Source: Heterobilharzia americana (Eukaryota; Platyhelminthes; Trematoda; Strigeidida; Schistosomatidae). Taken from it: a DNA stretch of 64,000 bases. The notes beneath the pieces were generated by a model, which was not told the DNA's origin, searched no databases, and worked only from the letters and a program-made list of their open reading frames with translations. Positions 23,868 through 38,800 of this stretch are shown in pieces; positions within the stretch are counted from its first letter, which is position 1; every line of letters begins with the position of its first letter. The position numbers and the translations under genes were made by a program. The stretch is taken from contig OX104129.1 in the NCBI GenBank assembly GCA_944470555.2, positions 65,713,747 through 65,777,746 on the forward strand. Direction: 5' to 3'.

Positions 23868-26800
23868 AACGTATACATTGGGAGGAGTAATCGAACTATA
23901 AAATCAATGGTGGTGAAACACATTCCCCTAAATGGCTGGAAAAACAATTATATTCAGGTAGTCCGATAAACACAGGTGATAAGTTGACACCATCGTTTAC
24001 AGGTAAACAAATTATGGAAACAGGTCATAGGATTGACCCCAAAACAGCCTTTAGACCATTACATAGGTAGCATCAGGACCGTATACTCAGATTCATTGAA
24101 GCCTTAGCCATGCGAAAGTTCAAATCTCCTTTAGATATTGTCTTCACTTCAAACCTTCTATGGTAATCTTTATATCATTTCTGTACCAAAGGTAGTTTGG
24201 AATATATTATTCCTCATTATAGTCCTTCATTTTTCAAATTATCCTAACTTATTTGCATAATTTGGTTTTTATGGGTATTCCCAGGTCTACCAGACGTCAC
24301 CAAACATAAAGGCGGCTTCTAGTTAGGTGCACATGAATAAAAACGGTGTACACAACAAGCCATGTACTCCTACTAACTGGGAAAGCCCTAAAGTCTCGAG
24401 TATCCAACCGTACCTTCTTAATTGGGACGACATCGAGTGCCCGGCCCGGGCTAACCCACTAAGGCCAGTCATACCTTCCACTCATCGCTGATCAACCCTA
24501 CTCCCACCGTAGTTAGCTTCGCTGAATCTATTGCTTTTCAAGCCAATATTTTATGCCTTTGAAATGGTTGATGATGTTAAAGGAAGCTGGTAGAAACCGT
24601 TTCATAAAATATACCGAAGTTATTCTATTCAACGGTGACTCTCCAACTGTCTGCTACATGGAACTGAGTTTACCAGTTACCAGAAATGTTGAAATATTAG
24701 TGTTCTGATCGATATATTGTCATTGGATATATGTATTGTGAAACAAACAGGTTTAAGGAGAGTTTAAGGCATAGGCTTAGTTAAAGAAACATGCAATAGC
24801 GTAAGGCAACAGGGAAATTTTCAGGTCACACATACGCAATGACACAGTCAATTCGGCATGAAACAATCGAATTGCAGCTCCAAGATTCATAACAGACTTC
24901 TGTCCAACTCCACCTCTGTAACAGTGTAAATGGAAATCGCATTCTGAATAAAATTCAATCTGAAATTTGCTCACACTCTCACCATTACAATACCTTTCTG
25001 ATTGACAGACGATGGTGATGGTGATGGAGATGATAGAAACAACGGTAAGCTATCTGTGCGGCACATCACACTGCATTCACAACATGTTATCGCCCTAGGG
25101 GTCTCAGCCCGTACTACCTGCGTGGTTGGTCTGCAGCTGACCAGGTTCAGGAGTCAATCGGCGATCGCCTCTGCAAACCTGTTCCTCACCCGGGAGGGAT
25201 GTTACAAGCATCATAGTTTTGAGTGGTCTACAGCGGTTTATGGTGTAGTCACCAGAGTCACTATAGGCGTTGTTTCTGTACATTAGTGCAGCTTGTTCAA
25301 TACGTTGCTTTAAAGGTGATTTTCCACCAACACTTGATAAAGGTTGGGTAGCAAAACTGTAAGACATTGGAAATAGAATAGTTATTAGCAAGAGGGGTTA
25401 ATTACTCCGCGGAAGGTTTCTTCGGGTATCTGAAAATACAATTCATATAGATGGTTTTATCGGCCTGGAATGTGAAGTCAGTGTACAAAATGGTAAGCCT
25501 CTTGATACCTGTCGTAAATAACTTTCTGATGATATTAGATTCAAATCTAATTGTGTTTGACTCATGCTGTAAGAAATTTTACCACCAGCAACAAAACTTC
25601 ATGGAAGAGGGGGCATGTTATTTTTTTAAATTGCCATTCTCTAGCTCCAACATCATACATTGTATTGTGTTCTCTCAGCTGGGTTGTTTAATCGTGGAGC
25701 TTTCATCGTCTTTCTAGTGATAGCCAATTGGTGTTCATGTAGACGAAGGAGAGCAACCACTTTGTCCAATGTAGTGTTGAATACAGTTATTGCAGTTGAT
25801 TTTGTAAATGATATTCGGTTTGTCTTCTTTGGTTGTTGCATCCTTTGGTCTGCATAATAGTGTTTGGAGGGAATTTGTTAGTTTATGAGCCACACCAATT
25901 TCAAGTGGTCTCAGTAATCTTGTTGTGATTTCTGATATATTATTTATGTACGGTAGGGTGGTGCGTTTGTTGATTTCTGTCGATGGCTTTGTAGATGATG
26001 TTGTACGGGATAAGCATCTTCTGATAAAGTTTCGTGGGCAGCTGTTCTTTAGGATAGACATGAAGTAATTTTCTTCTTTTCTCCGTTTAGTTTTTGTACT
26101 GCAGTGTGTTCTTGCTGTTTTGAATAGAGTGTGGATGCAACTAATTTTGTACGTTGTTGTGTTGTTGATACTGTAGTTGAAAATTTGGTCAGTATGTGTT
26201 GGCTTCCTGTACACTTGGGTTTCCAGCTTTCCGGCATTTGTCCTATTGACTAAAACATCGAGGAATAGTAGTTGGTTGTTTGACTCCTTCTCTATAGTGA
26301 ATTTGTTGTCATTGAAAATTTGTTGATCAAACTGTGTATGTTTTCTATATCACCTTTTTTAATGATGATAAAAGTATCGTCTACGTGGCGAATCTAAACT
26401 TTTGGTTTAATCACAAATAGAATGATGGCTTCAGGTCTCTTCATGACTGCTTCTGCAATTAGTCCGGATATCGGTGATCCCATTGGAGTTCTTTTCATCT
26501 TTTTGTATATCTTGCCACTGAATCGAAAGTATGTTGATGAGTTCCACTAGACTTGAACATTTAAGTTTTGTGCGTTCTGAAAGGTTTATGTCTTTATTGA
26601 GCAGGAGGAACATAGTTTCCTTGACCAACTGGGGTTCGACACAACAATCAAAGGAAACAACCAATCACAAACCATTTCGTCAGGGCAAGCTACTTAATCA
26701 CTCACGGAGAGATATTGAAAGCTCACTTCATCCTGAAGTAGTTAGTGTTGGTGATGTCGTCTAGAAAGACGATGAAAGCTTCACGAGTAAACAACCCAGC

Positions 26801-29800
26801 TCAGAGAACACAGTACACCATCCACCTGAGCTACAAATATTCTCCACCATTCCAGAAAGTTTATTTCATCTTTTGTTTCCTCCATTTTTATTCTGAATAG
26901 ATACTGATCAATATCCTGCATTAATAATAACCACTCTCTCCCTGAACTAATACTTTGTGTATTTATAGAACTTATTCCCCGGAATTTTGTAATTGCTATG
27001 CGTTGTGGTCCTGGTGTTCCGTTAAGAAATTGTGTACGTGGATCTGACTGTCAACTGTATCGATTCATTGAATTCTGTGGGGATATTGTATATCAGAGTA
27101 TGTCATTATTAATTTTTCCTTACTTATTGCGTGTAAATATGTATATATATATATATACCTTAGACGTTTGTCTTTGTCAAGGAAAGTATGCTTTCTTTTC
27201 AGACAGCATTAATTAATCTTCCCATTGAAACATATGAAAAAAAATTCAGGGAACGAATTGATTTTTAACGATGACATTCTCAGGAGCTGTATAACTGATT
27301 GAAGTATAATTAGTCTCTACATCTAGCGGCAAGCAATTTCGATACCATTTGTAGAATCGTAATTAATTAAACCCTCCAATAGAAACCGAATTACATTCGA
27401 AGATACTCCATTTTAGTCTGTTTATCAGAAAGGTCACACACAGTGAACAGACAGAATCATTTACTGGATAACATCATTTCCGACACAGTTTATTGTCCAT
27501 ATTCATATCAGGTAGCTGACTTCACAATTTTGAGACAGAGTTTATATAGTCCTAATTTTCTCTCCTCTGTAATGACAAGCGTAGTAGAATTTTCTATATA
27601 TCTGGGACAGGTGCAGAATCATTTCTATTAATGCATGTATTTGGCGTTGTTTCAATAAACAAAGATTCAGTTATCGATCTTTCCTTCCTCCACCCAACTA
27701 AGTTAATTTTTAACTCTGTCGCTCTATCCCACCCTACTATGTGATTGTGTGTAATTGCATGCAGAGCTATAGCTGAGCTTTTTTTATGAGTTTCTTATTT
27801 TATGAGGGTCTACTAATCTTGATTCAGCCTAATTTTTGTGCTATTGCTCCCTTGCATCAGCAGTCAGAAGAAACTTGGGTGCTGACAGAGTTGTGAGGGC
27901 GGTTGACACTTCCCGGCTGCCCACATCGTGGAAGGCTATTTCTTCTTAAGGTACCTGAAAGAGATTTGTGTGACCGCAGAGCCCATCGGATATCTGCTTG
28001 AGGCCTGTCACACCCAGCCTTTTGAGTATGATTATTTTGAACTTTTGTATTTTTGGGGCCGGATGGTCGAAAGGAAACGACAAGTGAACCAACACCCTTG
28101 CTCCCTTGCAATGATTGCGAAGTCAAATACATAGGTGAAAGTAGACGACCAGGGTCGATTAGAATAACAGAACACAAAAACTTAGCTAAATCAAGAGTAG
28201 TAGATAAGAAATTTAGAAAAAACCTCGTCTATAGCTATGCTTGCGATTGCATACAATAAGTTTAGGCAGAGTAATAGTGTTAGAAACTTAGTTGGGTGAA
28301 TGGAGGGAGAGTTTGATAACCGAATCTCCGTTTATCGAATCATGCAGTAACAGAAGCGATTCTGCACCTGTTCCAGATATCAAGATAACCTTCAATGATG
28401 ACAACAGGACACAAATGAGGAATATACGTTACTAATTCCCAACATTTCACTTTTTTCAAAACAATAAAACTATACTCCCACGAAAATTACTGTCCAATAA
28501 GTAAAAATTACCAATCCTACTCCCTCACTTGACCCTCTCACTATATGAACATTTACCAATCCTCGATTTACTCAGATTTCTGGACTGTCATAATGGCAGC
28601 TGAAATCTGGACAGACAATAAAATCCAGGAAATCAACTCACCCATTAACTTTAAAGTGAACATATTTAAAATAATGCTATGCAATAGACTTCTCTAGTAC
28701 TTCATCTAACAGTGAATATACCTACTTGATAATGCTGCATACCTTAAGGTAAACAGTATGGAAAACGCATTGCCATTGGTCCACAGTTTTTTCAAATGTT
28801 GATTCCTTTGCATCACAGTATCTAATTCTGATAGCGTAAATCTATATTGCTTTGAATGATAACGCTTGAATAGATATTCACTTGGATTACATGATCATAT
28901 TGAAACTTACGGATTCTTGAAATCGTCAGTGTGGTATCATTTGGTCTCTGAAGCTATAAGCATAAGAATTTATGGTAAAATAGACGTTTATCTAGCGTAA
29001 TGGGGCATTGCGAAGACGAATCAAACATGTCGACTGCTTGTAACGGAAATTTAGAATTTTGTGCGACCTTGGTGCCATTAATGGTGAAAAAAGAAAGTAT
29101 GACTGAAAATGATCCAAAATTTAACACTCTGTATATGCTGAAGAGCGATATTTTTTTGTTCATTTCATAACTTATGTAACCTTTTGATGTTTTTAATCGA
29201 GTTTAATGACCTGCCTTCCGAACCATTCAGGTCCCGTAAAATCTTGTAGATTTTTTAACATATATCAATGTGATGATGCCTGTAAACTGGCTTCTCTCAT
29301 GTTAAATTACTAATATGAGAATAAAATATTTATTTATGGAAAGTCCTACTACCCTTGTCATCACAGAGACGCAGAGGAAATGACGACTATATCAACTCTG
29401 TCTCAAAATTGTGAAGTTAACTACCTTATATAAATAGGAACAATAAACTGTGTCGGAAATGATGTTATCCAGTAAATGATTGTCTGTTCACTGTGTGTGA
29501 CCTTTCTGATAAACAGACTAAAATGGAATTACAATTTACCAGTGTCCAATTTCCACTCCTATATTCGGAGATACTATTTCTTGATATTTTGCTAACAAGA
29601 AGAGAGAATATGTCCCTTAAAATATCCTTTTTGTCAAGAATCTACATGGACAATAAACGGACAATTAATCACTTCTCATAGCTGCGCTCATATCGGCAAG
29701 AAAAGGAATTTACTCCATTCTATTAACCCTCGGATTCAGAAAATTTGAACTTTTTGAACATTAGAATAGCTGAGATTTCTGAGGTTAATCCGCAGCCCTG

Positions 29801-32800
29801 AGTAGCTCAGTGGTAAACTGGTGTATTGCTTGATGCGGGTTTCAATCTCTTAAGAGATATCTATTCCTTCGAGATTGCGGATAAACCCTGTTGATGGGTC
29901 CCAATAAAAAAGCTACCTAGGTCTAACATGGCCTTCTCCCAGTTACTTCCAACCAACTAACATCTATCAAAGTGCACCGCTACGATGAATTCCCTAGTTT
30001 GGTGACCATGCTGCTAAATGATTAGTAAAATTCGGTCAGCACTTAAGATTAAATAACATACGATTGATTACTCTCTGTGACTAATCAGTAAGGTCTGTTT
30101 TCGACTAAAAGGATACTTGGGAAGCCTTATTGATGAAAATCTGAATTAAGAAACTACCCGTCAGACATTTGCCTCGGTAGCTATTGATAAAATATCTTTT
30201 GAAGTTGGAATTCAACGGTGACACAACAAATGACATTCTGAAGTGTAAATTGATGAAATCCATTATGACAACATCCTATATTGCAGTTGTGTGAACCAGT
30301 TATCTAATAGTAAAGATCTTTGCGAAGGGTAAACTGCGAGTACTGGCTGCTTCGATATGCATATATCTGTTCATCTGCTTCCGTAAAGCTAAGAATATAG
30401 GTTATCCCCAAAGGTAGGTTGTTCAACATCGACGCGAAAGCTTTGATGCATGGACAAATAGGGTTAAATCTAGATCAATCAGCTGATCAACTGTTGACAC
30501 AACTATAAAGGATGTTCTGGTGTATTCTGTAGAATTGTAAAGAACTTTCTAAAAAGTTTAAACGTCTACTATGCATTGTTGAAGCTGTAGCAATACGAAC
30601 TAACGAAACGCGCTCAGCTATCCTCTGCACATTCGTACAATAGGCGATGAACCACACCCACTGTGTGAAGGCTAGTGATGCTACCTGGCTGCCCAAGCCC
30701 CTGCAAGTGGAGTGGGGCTCAAACTCATGACCCAGTGGTTGGTAGTCATCTTCATAAACCACTGATCCAAAGCAGCGGCAATACAAAAGTGGAAGCCATA
30801 ATTGTGTTCCATAACGAATTTCCTATTTACTGTCGTTATTCAGTGTTTACCAGTGTAAATCATTCAACTCAACTTATTCTTTCTTTTCTACTACACGTAT
30901 AATTTTGTCACTTTGTTATTAAGTAGGCTTCCAATTAAAACATTAGTGTTGAATCTTGCCTCTCTCACTGACAATTATTAAAGCCTATTTTGAGGTGTAT
31001 GGCGATTTTATTTATTTCAAAGTAGTATCCATCAGGAACTGACATAAGTTAAATAGCCATTGAAAACCTGGGAGTACAGGATATATGTTCCGTCCTAGTG
31101 TGAGGCACCCATGACCCTGCCAGAGGCCGAACTTGGCACCTTCAGTTCTCGCGGTGAACGCGTTAATCATTCAGCTACTGAACTGAAGTTCATTGGTTCG
31201 TAGTTTCTTACTTCTATCAATTCGCGATATAGCGCAACTGTCCACCAGAGTCGTCAGTTGGCGTCTGCTTCACTTCCCACTGGTTGACCTCACAAACCAC
31301 GGCTTCTCATTAGAGTTTCGGGATATCCATTTCGAAGCACGTCACTAATAAGCACTATGCTGTAATTTAACTTGAAGTTTATTGGGATTTTATTTATTTC
31401 AAGGTAGTATTAATCACAAATGAGACCTGGAGGTCATGAGTTCGACACCTGGTGGGTGCGTACTGTTAAGGAATCCTATACTAGAAACAAACAACTGTTC
31501 AGTACTCCCAGGTTTTCAATGGTTTTCCAACTGATTTCAGTCCGTGATTTACACTACCGTTAAGTTATTAAAACCATTTTGTTAAGTGTTGCTCATCGCT
31601 TCATTTTTACTCATGCTTATTTTACAACAGTTAGTTCTTCACACTGTCAAATATCTTAATAGTTCTTACGTAACTGTCATTTGCATATTATTAGCCTGAT
31701 TGCAACCTAACAAGAGTAATAATTTCACAAACCATTTTGGTATTCTTTGGCATTTAATGGATACACTAATCATACTGAAATTACGATTGCACACAGCTTT
31801 CGATAATGACTTTAATCTGATTGGTGACGGGCTCCACTTCTCGAGGTCTGGGCAGTCAGATAGTAACGTTCACCTTTACACTATACGTGTAGCGTATTTC
31901 CTACTTAACGAATGTGCATGCTATTGGTGATTGCATTTCGATTTCGAATACTTCACTTCCATCTACTCTAACAGTAAATTAGTCAAGTTGTGATGATTTG
32001 CTTGGTTGTGACAAAATCCGCTTTCCGTCATGTTTGGAACTCGTCAGCTGGATGTACCTGCACCCCAGTGAGTGATGCTGTTCCCACTAGGATTTGAACC
32101 TTGTGCCCATCAATCCAATTTCCAAGGCGTTATCCACTACGCTACGAAGGCATAATTAACATTCAGGTAATATCGAGGTATCTGCACAGGAGTCCATATG
32201 CTTATAGAGGTAGTTGAACAATTCGATCCAATAAAAACAACGGAGAATAACAAGTATATCAATAAATAATCATGTTGTTGATTTAATAACAGGATAGTTA
32301 TATAGTTGATCTATCACTCTTCGCTCTAAGTAGGTATCAGTTCCAAATGACCTAAAAATTAATTTGTATTATGCGAACAAATGTAATTAGTCTCAATTAC
32401 TAACACCTTAAGGCATATGCGTTTCTAAAATTTCATTTTTTATAACTGCTAACATATTATTTCTATACATATAGAAAATAATGTTTGTGAAGCTAATGCT
32501 TTATTTCGTGGAGTTTGTCGTCCGTTGGATATGGCTTGTCAAACGGTCTTTGATAATAAACAGTTAAATAATCAAACAAATCCATTCGAAGAGTATACTT
32601 CACCTACAGAGACTCCTATCACTTCCGCTGATCATGTAACCCTACGTATTGCGGCGGATAACTTCTCAATCACGGAAGTTGTTGGCAAGTAAGTTCATAT
32701 TGTTCATAGCTGGCAGTAAAGATGATTTACTGATCTATGGCACTTTTAACTTCTATAGATAGTTGCCATATTCTGTCATTTATCAATCATTTTATTTAAT

Positions 32801-35800
32801 AAAGTAAAACAAATGATAGTTCATAAAGTAGCAGGCAAAAAAACAAATGAAATGAATGTGAAAAGAAGTTGTACAGTTACAAGCGAAATTGGATGAATGG
32901 AACATATTGAAGTGGAAATGAAAACAGGCTAGATAAAGGTATAGTTGTAATGAGTAATTAGTTTTCAGCAAAGTGCATACAACTATAAAACAAACAAAAC
33001 ATAAGGAGTGTTATGTAATAATGAGTAATGTAGTATTGAAAATGCAGACAGACAAAATCAACGTAGAACTTCGCACACGAGTGCATTGGTTCAAGTTACC
33101 GCACTTCATCGTAGTATACAAACAATGAGTGGATCGAAAAATATTGATATCAAAGCAAAGAAAAGTGTATGGGTGTAGAGAGGATTTAAAAATTTGCACT
33201 TCCCTACATGGTTCAGACTAACAGTCAGGGATTTTGTGCACTGGTGCCACTTCTTCGTCTGGCCACCCTGAACCCTAATCCAACCTCCCCTAGCATTGTA
33301 CATTGAGGTGGGCAGTGGATTGGCATGTACAACACATATCCAAGCCACTTTAATCTCCGAAGGTTCACAACTTCATCGACTGATTCGCCTGTCTTGCTTA
33401 TCACCTTTCGCTCAACCTCCATACTACTAACTCGGTGATTCCACGAAACATGACCAATCCTACGAAGACGCCTATGGTCAAAAAGCTGTAATTTCTCTGT
33501 ACCTACTTTTAACGACTATGTCTCACAACCTTATAAACGACAGAACGAACTACAGCACAATATATTCGTCTTTTAATAGATAGTCGGATATCTCACCAGA
33601 GATGACACAATTCGTCAAATGCCGAATGGACCTTCTGTATCCAAAATGCAACTACTGATACGCAGTGGAAAAAAAAACAGATGCAACCCAAAGCCCATCA
33701 GAATCCGTTCTACGGCAAGTAAATCTCCAAAAACCAGTGGCCTACATTTCGACAATTTTCGACAGTGGCGCTGACCCTCATAGTTTTAGCAGAATTATTT
33801 AGCTGAAGATGCGTGATGATGCACTTATGATATTTGACAAGTTGTCTTGTTACGTTGCATGACTCTTTGACCTTTCGATTTCTTGGCTCGTTTTTTTACT
33901 GAAATGTGACCTTTTTTGGACAAATGATTTGGTATTCTTCCTTGTTATCGTACTTGTGTTTTTCAAGGAGGTACATGAACCTACTGATTGGTATTTACGT
34001 CTGTCAAGATTGTATGTCCGACTTCTAAATTAGCGAGCTCTTTCCACTTTGTTATTGTGTATTATTTCAATACTTATAAGCCTATATTTATTCATTTATT
34101 CGGTTTCTTGTAATCATGTGCTTGCGCGACTAGACATTTAGAGCGATGCAGAACGGCAATCGGAAAGGTACATTATATACACATATGTTGAATCCATGTC
34201 GTTCGTCTAACCATAGCAGTTCCCTTGGTGAATCAAAATTGAAACCGTACAGTGATGAGAATCCCAAATGGTGTCGCTACTACAACACCTATAAAAGTGG
34301 TACATAAAGTTTCAGAAACCCTTAAGTTCCAGCAACACTATGTAGTGTTGGAAAACTAGCCAGCCGACATGCATTGGTGGTAATAGTCGCTTATGACATA
34401 TAACAGATACTATGATGAATCTCTGCTCTCTTGTTGGTAACTGGTACAAAAGTTAGTTTTCTTGCTGCAACTTAAAACGATCATCAATACAATGCAGCAT
34501 TTAACCTTATAGCTGCAAATCATAAGACTATCTCTTTTAATCTGTGTTTACTTACACCCTTTCATTATGTTCTGACATTGTCGATGCCGACTATAGGCGT
34601 GGATCTGTTGAATCATTACAAGTTACATGTAGATGCAGTTCAGCGTTGATTAATAAGTAGCAATGCAAAACTATCTATCCACGAAGTTATCTGTTGAATT
34701 CACTTCACTTTCAATTGTTGCATCCACTTTGTACCACATTTCATATGAAAGTGGGTCTACAAATGCATTATTTTCACTTATACGCGTTTCCATTCAACCA
34801 TAAGCATCTGACGTTCCAGCTCATCTGGTTTTACAGACGAAATCATAGGGTTTATCTTGCTATGCTAATAGACCCATTATACAATGGATGCCTCACAGTT
34901 CTTAAGTGAAAGGAGGAATGCTCTCTGTGACAACTAACTTGTTGTCCTTCTTTGATTTTACACTCTGTGGTTTCAAGCAAGCACAACGGATTAGCGGTTG
35001 GCATTTGTGTCTGCATAACTTTCCCTATTATGTTCAAACACATTATGCATGTATTAATAGCAACTAGCTCAATTTACTTTGACCGTAACTGTACCGACTA
35101 ATAAAACATGTGAAACTTAAAGTGTCTAATCCTTTTTAACTTTGGTAAAAAAATAAATCATACGAATATCTCTATTGACAACACTGTTCCAAGTGCTGCT
35201 ATCAAACGGTCCAAAACATTTCTCTTACTCATGTCCGAATCTTCTGGAGGAATTGTGAAGTTCCTATCTATGAGAATAACCTCGCTATTCCTAAAAACAA
35301 AAACAAAAAAATGTTACTTCCTGCGCTTGAATCTCCACTGGAGGCTTTTAGAAATCCAAACTAATTCGCCTATAGATCCAGAAGCAGCACCTTAGATACT
35401 GCAGTTGTTTTACATCATAATATCAGTCAGTCTAGACAAGGGTGCTTAGTACGTTAGATCTGTCTTTTTAGATCATACTATGACTTTGACTCCATTCTTA
35501 GACCGCTCTCATTAAACAGGCTTATCAAAACTGACATTGGATTGCAAACTGGCTTGCTTCCTATTATTCCAAAAGAAGACAGTACACGCTATACAGAGAG
35601 AAGCGCTCTACCTCGCTACTTAGTGAAGCCGATGTGCCTAAAGGTGCTGTTCTTTGTCCTTTTCTTCTCTCTTTCTTTTTGCAGGACTTCCCAACCTCAA
35701 GTAAAGCTAACTTTGTTAAGTACGCAGATAATCTAACAGTATTCACGCCAGCCACCTCCTCTTCAGATTGTTCTCAGTTTAATGACTTCTTAACTGAAAT

Positions 35801-38800
35801 CGGTCACTGGTTTTCCTCATATAGCTTCACACTCGATCCCTCCAGATGTCAGATGGTTAATTTTAGCTTAAGACGTGAAAACGACTCTTGTAAATTACCG
35901 CAGTCCCATGACTTGTCTTATAGATGGCTCTGTTGTAGAGAATGTGCCAAGCGTGGTCCATCTTGACTTATGCTTTCCTTCTGATCTTTCTTGGTCCCTC
36001 CATATCTTCCTGATCTCTGGGAAAATCCTTCGCTTGACCTTTTATATTCGGAAACTCAGACTTTCTGGCACATTATTACATTATTATTTTTCCCTTGGGT
36101 TCCTAGTGGAACATAGGGCTTCAGTAGCATGTCTCCAATGCACTCTCTTCTCTGCAGTCTTTTCAACCTGAGGCCACGACCGCCCGGAAGCTTTCATTTC
36201 TTCCTCATATGATCTCCATATCACCCTCAGCTCGGACGCCCAACTCTTCTTTTCCTGTGTGGGTTCCACTCGAGGCCACGGTCTGACGCGTGATGTCCCC
36301 AAATGGTCTTCTCAGTGTATCTCCAATCCATCTCTACCTCCTTCTGCATATTTATTGAGCGATAGGTTCCTCGTTGGTTGGTTTGTCACCAGCCACAATT
36401 CCTTGTTCCTTATTCTTTCTGGCCATCTGAGCTTCAGTAACGAGCGTAAGCAGTTGTTGATGACTATCTGTAATTTGTTGGAAATGCTTTTCGTGACGTA
36501 CCAAGTCTCTGAACCATATAGGAGCACTGACTTGACATTGGTGTTGAAAATCCGGATCATGTTCATGCTTTATGCTGGCTGAGTGCAGAAGATCTCCACA
36601 CTGGTTTCAGGCTAATGAACGCCTGTCTTGCTTTTTGGATCCTGGTTTTGACATCCTTGTCTGTGCCGCCTGTAGTCGAAACGATGTTGCCTATGTAGGT
36701 GAGTAGGCGAAAAAGGCCACTTTAAGTTTCTCCCGTTGATGGTGATTGGAGCTTGTTGTTGTTGTTGGTGGTGGTGGTATTGTTGGTTGGGTATCTCCAT
36801 CACCTCTGTCTTCTCTACGTTCACTTGAAGTCCCGTCTTCGCTGCCTCTTCTGCCAACTAGTTAGTTTTTGCCTGTAGATCTTCGAGTTTGTGTGACATC
36901 AGACACAAGTCATCGTTGGCGAAATCCAGATCTTCTGGGTTCTTTTCCGCAGTCCAACGTTCCCCCCTATTCTCGCTCCTCACTGTTTGTTGCATGATGC
37001 AGTCGACCACAATCAGGAATATCATGGGGGATAGTAGGTAACCTTGTTTCACTCCTGTCTTCACTTCAAAATCATCACTGAGCTTCCCATTGTGAATTAC
37101 TTGGCATGTGGCCTTTTCATATAGCTGTTGAATGAGGTTGATAAAGGTTTGTGGCACTAAAAACGTAGTGTTGAAGCATTCGCCAAATTTCTTCTCTGTC
37201 GATTCCTTCGAAAGCCTTTTCAAAGTCGATGAAGTTGAGGTAGAGGGTCAACTGCCATTCTATACTCTGTTCTATGATGATGCGTAGCATACCGTTGCAA
37301 TTTGATCCGCATATGATTTGTCCTTCCTGAAGCCAGCCTGTTCCGGTCGTAGTTTTGAACCCAGCGCATCCTTTAGTCTCTCCAGGGTGATGCCATTTAA
37401 TATTTTGCTTCGGGTGAACTGGAGTGGAGCATGATTCCTCGCCAGTTCTTACAAACACTCAGATCTCCCTTCTTTAGGGGTTTGACAAGGTAACCCTCCT
37501 CCCAATCGCCAGGTACCTTTCCTTCCTTCCTTCCAAACCTTCTGCAACAGTGGTGTGGGCATGTCCGCTGTTGTCTCTGCTTCTGTTTTCAGTGCTTCTG
37601 GAGGAATTCCATTTGGTCCTGCTGCTTTCCCAGATTTCAGTAACTATATGGCGTTCAGGACTTCTGCTTTTGTCGGAGGGCTTGTGTTTACTAGTAATTC
37701 TGTGACTGGGCTGTTGGTGGTATTTCTGCAAGAGTTGCAGGTGGTGGTGGTCGACTCAAGAGTTTTATGAAGTGGTCGGCCCATTGTTTCCTTTGTTCTC
37801 TTCTTTGCTAACTAGCTTTCCTTCATCATCTTTCATTGATTTCGTTTTCGTTGACCTCTTCCCAGATAGTAACCTGGTTATTTGATCAATGTTGTCAGGT
37901 CTGTGTCTCTCCTACCTGCAGCCTGATCTGCTTCACTTGCCAGTGTATCATAGAAGTGCCTTTTGTCTTTGCATGCACTCTTCACTTCTTTTTCCAGCGT
38001 TCTATGCGTTGTACTCATTTCTTCCTCCCATTGTTCATCCTTACACTAGTTTATCTTTTGCTTCACCGTCCTCCTCTCCTTTTTCAGTTTCCATGTGTCC
38101 GTCGAGATCCACTCCTTGTCTTGTTTCCCCTTCCTTCCTAATACGGTTATGCGGGTTTCTTTCCACATCCCTTTCAAAGATTTCCAGTGCTCATCCACAT
38201 AGGTTTCTTCAGGAATATTGCTCGATGTCTTCGATTTTGTCTTGATGACTGCCATGAAGACGTCCCTTGTAGCTTCGTCCTTCAGTTTCTGTTCTGGGTG
38301 TTAACCTTGAACTGTGGCCTATCGGCAACTTCCTTGGAGGTTTTCAATTTGATTTCTAAGGTTCCTTGCACTAGATAGTGGTCTGAACCTACATCTGCTC
38401 CTCTTCTTGATCTTGCATCCAATAGGCTGCGCCTCCACTTTCTTGAGATTGAGACGAAGTTGATCTGATTTTAAGTGTAGTATGTCCATCTGGTGAAATC
38501 CATGTCGCTTTGTGAATATCTTTGTGTTTGTACACACTACCTCCAATCACCGAACCAATGAGTGCGCAGAAGTCTCGAAATGGTTCTCCATTCTCGTTCA
38601 TTTCACCGAGCGCTTCTCGACCCATGATGAGTTCTCTTCATGTGTTTTCCGTTCTCAGTTTGGCATTCATGTCACCCCACCTACTAGAATGAATTTGATG
38701 TTGCTAACTGAGGTCTTGCTCAGTGCTGATTGCAGTTATCTGTAAAATTCCTCCTTCTTCTCTTGATCTACATTATTTGTAGGTGCATAGCATTATATGA

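Larger units (their letters stand above)
25667..26815 (-). mobile_element. Penelope-like element with inverted terminal repeats
   Basis: Minus strand, in intron 5. From right to left: terminal repeat (26,754-26,812), RT pieces (GSPISGLIAEA-like region near 26,480), catalytic RHVDDTFIIIKKGD near 26,380 after an in-frame stop, then MYRKPTHTDQIFNYS and KTARTHCSTKTKRRKEENYF, then the GIY-YIG start NIIYKINCNNCIQHYIGQSG (25,735-25,830). The other terminal repeat at 25,667-25,717 is inverted to the first. Ends 150 bp before exon 6. Broken by stops. Confidence 0.82.

Noticed and set aside
23713..23969. Open frames with long YIYIYI runs
   Set aside because: Produced by the (TA)n microsatellite.
25104..25391. 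95-codon minus frame and 94-codon plus frame as a gene
   Set aside because: They overlap each other, have no family, no splice context and are explained by local GC richness with few stops.
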